Source of the DNA: a virus
Virus record (IMG/VR): IMGVR_UViG_3300001419_000023
Coordinates: 1-34,075 of that record
Strand: one strand, 5' to 3'
Length of the DNA: 34,075 bases
In this document: positions 31,040 to 34,075 of the stretch, one piece after another
Layout of the letters: each line of letters begins with the position of its first letter
Position numbering within the stretch: position 1 is the first letter of the stretch
Program-made: the position numbers and the translations under genes
The notes under the pieces: model-generated
Seen by the model: the letters and a program-made list of their open reading frames with translations, nothing else
The model's database searches: none
Told to the model about the DNA's origin: nothing

Positions 31040-31064
31040 TTCAATTTATTTCTTAGGATACCTA

Positions 31065-31316
31065 ATGTACACATTTTTAATCACTTTCCCAAACATATTT
31101 GAAACTAAACGATTTTTAGAGGATGACACATACGCTAAATGGTTTAGACGTAATGGTATTCAATACAATAGTAGACATATTTCAATTCGTTCCTCTATAG
31201 CGCTTACAATACCGCTTAACTCGTTTATTGAAGATTCCCCAACTACTATTGTGGTATGTAAAGAATCACATAAAGGCAAAGTAAAGTACACTAGATTATC
31301 TAAGGAAAAGCAATGA
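31065..31316 (+). CDS. Small protein of unknown function
   Basis: 83 residues, beta-rich (NGIQYNSRHISIRSSIALTI) with a basic C-terminus. TTAGGATACCTA upstream. Overlaps the next ATG by 4 bases (ATGA). No family recognised. Confidence 0.6.
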   Translation: MYTFLITFPNIFETKRFLEDDTYAKWFRRNGIQYNSRHISIRSSIALTIPLNSFIEDSPTTIVVCKESHKGKVKYTRLSKEKQ

Positions 31317-31774
31317 CAAATGAAGAAGTTGCAGTAGCATTTGTTAACCAATCACTACCAGAAGCAAAGAGTTGTACTGGAAATTTCTCATTTAAAGGTA
31401 CTAGCCTATACTCTTATGCTTCCTTATTAGCAAAGGTAGGCTTGAAGGATAATGCTTTATATATAGACAAGGATATTTCTAAGTACTCAAACACAACTCA
31501 GAAACATACTTCTAAGTTACTTTCTGCTGCACATCCTATGCAAGTATTTTACATCTATTTAGGCGAGTACCCAGAAACAAATATGCAAAGGTATTGGAAA
31601 TCTATTGAGGCTTTTATAGTAAAGCATCGTAGAGCCCGTAAGTACAAGGACCACTACAAAGCACAAATTCAAAGCACTATTCAGGAAGCTCAACTATTTG
31701 CAAAATTACACAATGAACCCACAGAAATTCCAGACGATCTTATGCGACAACTTTTTGTAAACCAACTTTTATAA
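31313..31774 (+). CDS. Conserved phage protein (DUF8033-like)
   Basis: 153 residues. The start (AFVNQSLPEA.SCTGNFSFKGTSLYSYASLLA) and the YSNTTQKH segment match a phage family of unknown role; the DUF number is tentative. The second half is basic and helical (VKHRRARKYKDHYKAQIQS), likely nucleic-acid binding. ATGA-coupled to the preceding gene. Confidence 0.65.
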   Translation: MTNEEVAVAFVNQSLPEAKSCTGNFSFKGTSLYSYASLLAKVGLKDNALYIDKDISKYSNTTQKHTSKLLSAAHPMQVFYIYLGEYPETNMQRYWKSIEAFIVKHRRARKYKDHYKAQIQSTIQEAQLFAKLHNEPTEIPDDLMRQLFVNQLL

Positions 31775-31782
31775 GAGCGGCT

Positions 31783-32061
31783 ATGGTAAGTTCAATAGAC
31801 ACAACTAAACAAAAGTTATTAGAATTAACGAATAAAATAAAATTTTTTAGAGACTCTATGGATCACAATTTACTAATTTGTAAAATTGAACAAGAGCTTT
31901 GTGAATTTAGCGAATTTCAGTGCACATTTCATAACAGCCCAGATAGGTGGGAGTATTATATTAGAACTCCTTTAAGACATTCGGAAAATTTCCTACACAC
32001 TAGGTATCAACCAGACAGAATAGACGCTTTAAACAACGCTATTAAAGACTTAATTTTATAG
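31783..32061 (+). CDS. Small protein of unknown function upstream of helicase
   Basis: 92 residues, mixed alpha/beta (KLLELTNKIKFFRDSMDHNL). Ends 8 bases before the helicase start, so co-expressed with it. AGAGCGGCT precedes the ATG. No family recognised. Confidence 0.6.
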   Translation: MVSSIDTTKQKLLELTNKIKFFRDSMDHNLLICKIEQELCEFSEFQCTFHNSPDRWEYYIRTPLRHSENFLHTRYQPDRIDALNNAIKDLIL

Positions 32062-32069
32062 GAGACACT

Positions 32070-33911
32070 ATGCAAGCCAGACCTTATCAACAGCAAGCTG
32101 TACAGGATATTAAGCTCAATCAAGCAAATCTAATCATTGCACCTCAGCGTTCTGGTAAGTCCTTCATGATGAAGCATGCTATTGATGTTCACTCTTTTCA
32201 GAAGGTTCTGATTATTGTAGGATACCGCAAAATTGTCACTCAATTAGCAAGCTACTTTCCTAACGAGCACACTTTTATTTTAGCAGGTAAGGAATACAAC
32301 CGCTCACAACGTATTCATTTAGCATCCCATCAAACTTTTGCTAATAGGGACATTCCTATTGACCAGTACGACTGCATTATTATTGATGAATTTCATTCTC
32401 GCACATCACAAACTGTGTACAATCTGGTTAATCAACCTAATGCAACTAAACTTTTGTTTACTGGTACACCATTAACTAATCGCAACAAGCTAATTACCAA
32501 AGGTATTGACAATTATATTCAACCAATTACTGTTAAGGAATTACTCAAGAACAATTGGTTAGCTCCTACTAAATTTATGTCAAACGCAAGTATTATCGGT
32601 GATCACGCGGAAGAATTGAAGACGAACAAGCAAGATTTCGACGAGTCTATTGTTAGGCAAATTATCAAACGTGAAGATTTACTTGGCAATATCCTCAAGC
32701 TAATTGAATCTAAGGAGTTGGATACTAAGCACAAAGCAATTGTTTATGTTAACTACATAGCAGTAGCAGACGAATTGTACGAACTCATTAAGCATCGCAA
32801 CAATGTATTCATAGTACATTCTAAATTGCCGCAATCTAAGCAAGACGAAGCACTGGCTAATTACGAAGCATCAGATTCAGCAATTTTAATTAATGTTCGT
32901 GCTCTTTCTCTTGGGTTTGATTCTCCATCTACAGATACTATCATCTACGCTTTTTTCACTATGATTCACTCTTTAGCGTTGCAAATTTTATGGCGTGCTT
33001 CTACTATTAACCCTGCGAACCCAAGCAAGGTAGCAACCGTTTACGATATGGTAGGGCAATTAGCAACAGTCAATCCCTACACTGATTTTAAGTCGTATTC
33101 GAAGAAGAAGTCTTGTAAGGATTTATGTGCAGAGCAGTATTCAGACAATCCTATGGAACTCTATTTTTGTTTGGAGTCTTGTAAAGGCGAACCTGTCTTA
33201 ATTACATGCAATGGACAGTTGTCCTACACACATTCTCAGAATCCTTTTGTATCCGATTTTGAGGTATTTTCAGGTGAACCTTGTAATGAATCTTACCCCT
33301 CATGGGAGTTTCAATTCAAGGAAACCGACAATGGTATTGGCTCAATCACCAAATGGGCTAAATGTCCATGTGGGTGTGTTACTAAATTTAATGTACAGAC
33401 CTTACATGCCCCTTCTGACATGATTCCTGTATATGATGATTCAAGCAATCGTAGCACAGTTACTGTTATTTACTCAGCACAGCATCGCAAGGCCTTAGCA
33501 TTACTAGATGATCCAAATAAACCTAGATACAAAGTGGTTATGTTCAACTCTTCTGAAGACTTATATACCTCTTGTTGTAAATTTTTTAATTCTCAGCCAT
33601 TTCAAATTATTGCAAATCGCCCTATGCCTAAGTTGCCAAATGTTCAGGTTGACCGCAATCTTGACGCAGCAATTGATTTAATTTCTTGGGAAACCGACAA
33701 CAAAGGTTTTGTAAAGAAGCTTATCAAACTTAAACTATCCCACATAATCCAGTTTTTTGGGATGAAGCAAGGTATGCTATGGTACTTATCGAAGGCAATC
33801 ACCACAGAAAACGAGAAATCAATTCTCAGCTTCATATCTAACAATACATTTGAACGTAGTGAATTTTTGAAATACACAAAACGTCTCCAGGACTCTATAA
33901 AGGACAAATAA
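32070..33911 (+). CDS. SF2 DNA helicase with cysteine-rich insert (N4 gp37-like)
   Basis: 613 residues. Motif I APQRSGKS (24-31), motif II DEFH (106-109), motif III FTGTP (130-134), and a motif VI candidate QILWRAST near 300. Two RecA-like domains cover about 1-330. Residues about 345-430 hold many cysteines (CKDLC, CLESC, CPCGC), a likely zinc-binding module. The rest is helical. It unwinds DNA at the phage fork, in the position of N4 gp37. Start after TAGGAGACACT; stop overlaps the next ATG by one base. Confidence 0.9.
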   Translation: MQARPYQQQAVQDIKLNQANLIIAPQRSGKSFMMKHAIDVHSFQKVLIIVGYRKIVTQLASYFPNEHTFILAGKEYNRSQRIHLASHQTFANRDIPIDQYDCIIIDEFHSRTSQTVYNLVNQPNATKLLFTGTPLTNRNKLITKGIDNYIQPITVKELLKNNWLAPTKFMSNASIIGDHAEELKTNKQDFDESIVRQIIKREDLLGNILKLIESKELDTKHKAIVYVNYIAVADELYELIKHRNNVFIVHSKLPQSKQDEALANYEASDSAILINVRALSLGFDSPSTDTIIYAFFTMIHSLALQILWRASTINPANPSKVATVYDMVGQLATVNPYTDFKSYSKKKSCKDLCAEQYSDNPMELYFCLESCKGEPVLITCNGQLSYTHSQNPFVSDFEVFSGEPCNESYPSWEFQFKETDNGIGSITKWAKCPCGCVTKFNVQTLHAPSDMIPVYDDSSNRSTVTVIYSAQHRKALALLDDPNKPRYKVVMFNSSEDLYTSCCKFFNSQPFQIIANRPMPKLPNVQVDRNLDAAIDLISWETDNKGFVKKLIKLKLSHIIQFFGMKQGMLWYLSKAITTENEKSILSFISNNTFERSEFLKYTKRLQDSIKDK

Positions 33912-34075
33912 TGGACAAATTCTTATTGCAAGTCTACTATTCAAATTTAACCTTAATCCACAATCCAGTTAGGTATAAACCTATTGAATTTAGTACTAAT
34001 TTTATATCTATAGAAGAAAATGAAGAAGGAGATGGAAGCGGGGATGGAGATGGAGATGGAGATGGAGATGGAGAT
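33911..34075 (+). CDS. Gly/Asp-repeat protein, copy 3 of 3 (partial, runs off right edge)
   Basis: 55 codons visible. MDKFLLQVYYSNLTLIHNPV then RYKPIEFS is homologous to copies 1 and 2; GDGSGDGDGDGDGD begins at about residue 40. Ribosome site AAAGGACAAATA. Overlaps the helicase stop by one base. The end is outside the window. Confidence 0.75.
   Translation, partial: MDKFLLQVYYSNLTLIHNPVRYKPIEFSTNFISIEENEEGDGSGDGDGDGDGDGD
34022..34075 (+). repeat. GGAGAT microsatellite in copy 3 (to window edge)
   Basis: Near-perfect GGAGAT/GGAAGC hexamers reaching the window edge. Confidence 0.75.

Overview
The window looks like part of an N4-like podovirus genome (Schitoviridae type). The grounds are a leftward packaging/tail block that ends in a large and a small terminase gene, a divergent rightward early block, a single-subunit RNA polymerase with the N4 RNAPII-type motifs, an AAA+ ATPase / VWA pair like N4 gp24-gp25, and an SF2 helicase in the position expected of N4 gp37. 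Base composition is AT-rich. The host is probably Gram-negative. DnaA-box-like TTATTCACA repeats and the accessory genes (YopX, NUMOD3-HNH) would fit a Campylobacterota host such as Sulfurimonas or Arcobacter, but that is inference.

Layout. 1-11,312 (minus strand): a GC-rich tail protein running off the left edge, with a C-terminal lectin-like domain that looks like the variable region of a diversity-generating retroelement (DGR) target; several short tail-fibre modules; a 683-residue fibre with tandem short repeats; a probable adaptor; TerL; TerS; a T5orf172 nuclease-like protein; a 48-residue membrane protein; and a small DNA-binding candidate. 11,313-11,630: divergent intergenic region with G-rich repeats and a C9 tract. 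11,631-12,668 (plus): three small early genes and terminators. 14,072-12,913 (minus): ribbon-helix-helix protein, ParB-like protein and a small protein. 14,073-14,684: a remarkable non-coding region with a palindromic operator candidate, direct repeats, a 164-nt stretch with no G on the plus strand, four phased DnaA-box-like sequences and a sigma70-type promoter.

14,685-18,197 (plus): small early proteins, then the one-chain RNA polymerase preceded and followed by terminators. 18,268-23,696: an accessory block of small genes including two HNH nucleases, YopX, and several membrane or secreted peptides. 23,699-28,126: HTH-like protein, AAA+ ATPase, nucleotidyltransferase-like protein, Gly/Asp-repeat protein, DUF6948-like protein, VWA protein, and a second Gly/Asp-repeat protein. 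28,148-30,787: two possibly related unknown proteins, a VRR-NUC nuclease and another unknown. 30,788-31,064: a non-coding stretch that folds into consecutive hairpins. 31,065-34,075: small genes, the SF2 helicase, and the start of a third Gly/Asp-repeat paralogue.

How it fits together: the right part supplies phage transcription and replication functions, the centre looks like a plasmid-style origin/partition module, and the left part packages DNA and builds the host-recognition fibres. The strongest candidates for undescribed biology are the G-less/DnaA-box origin region, the Gly/Asp-repeat cassette family flanked by ribosome-site repeats, the structured RNA at 30.8 kb, the fused RNAPII, and the probable DGR-diversified tip protein. 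All calls rest on reading the sequence; no database search was run.
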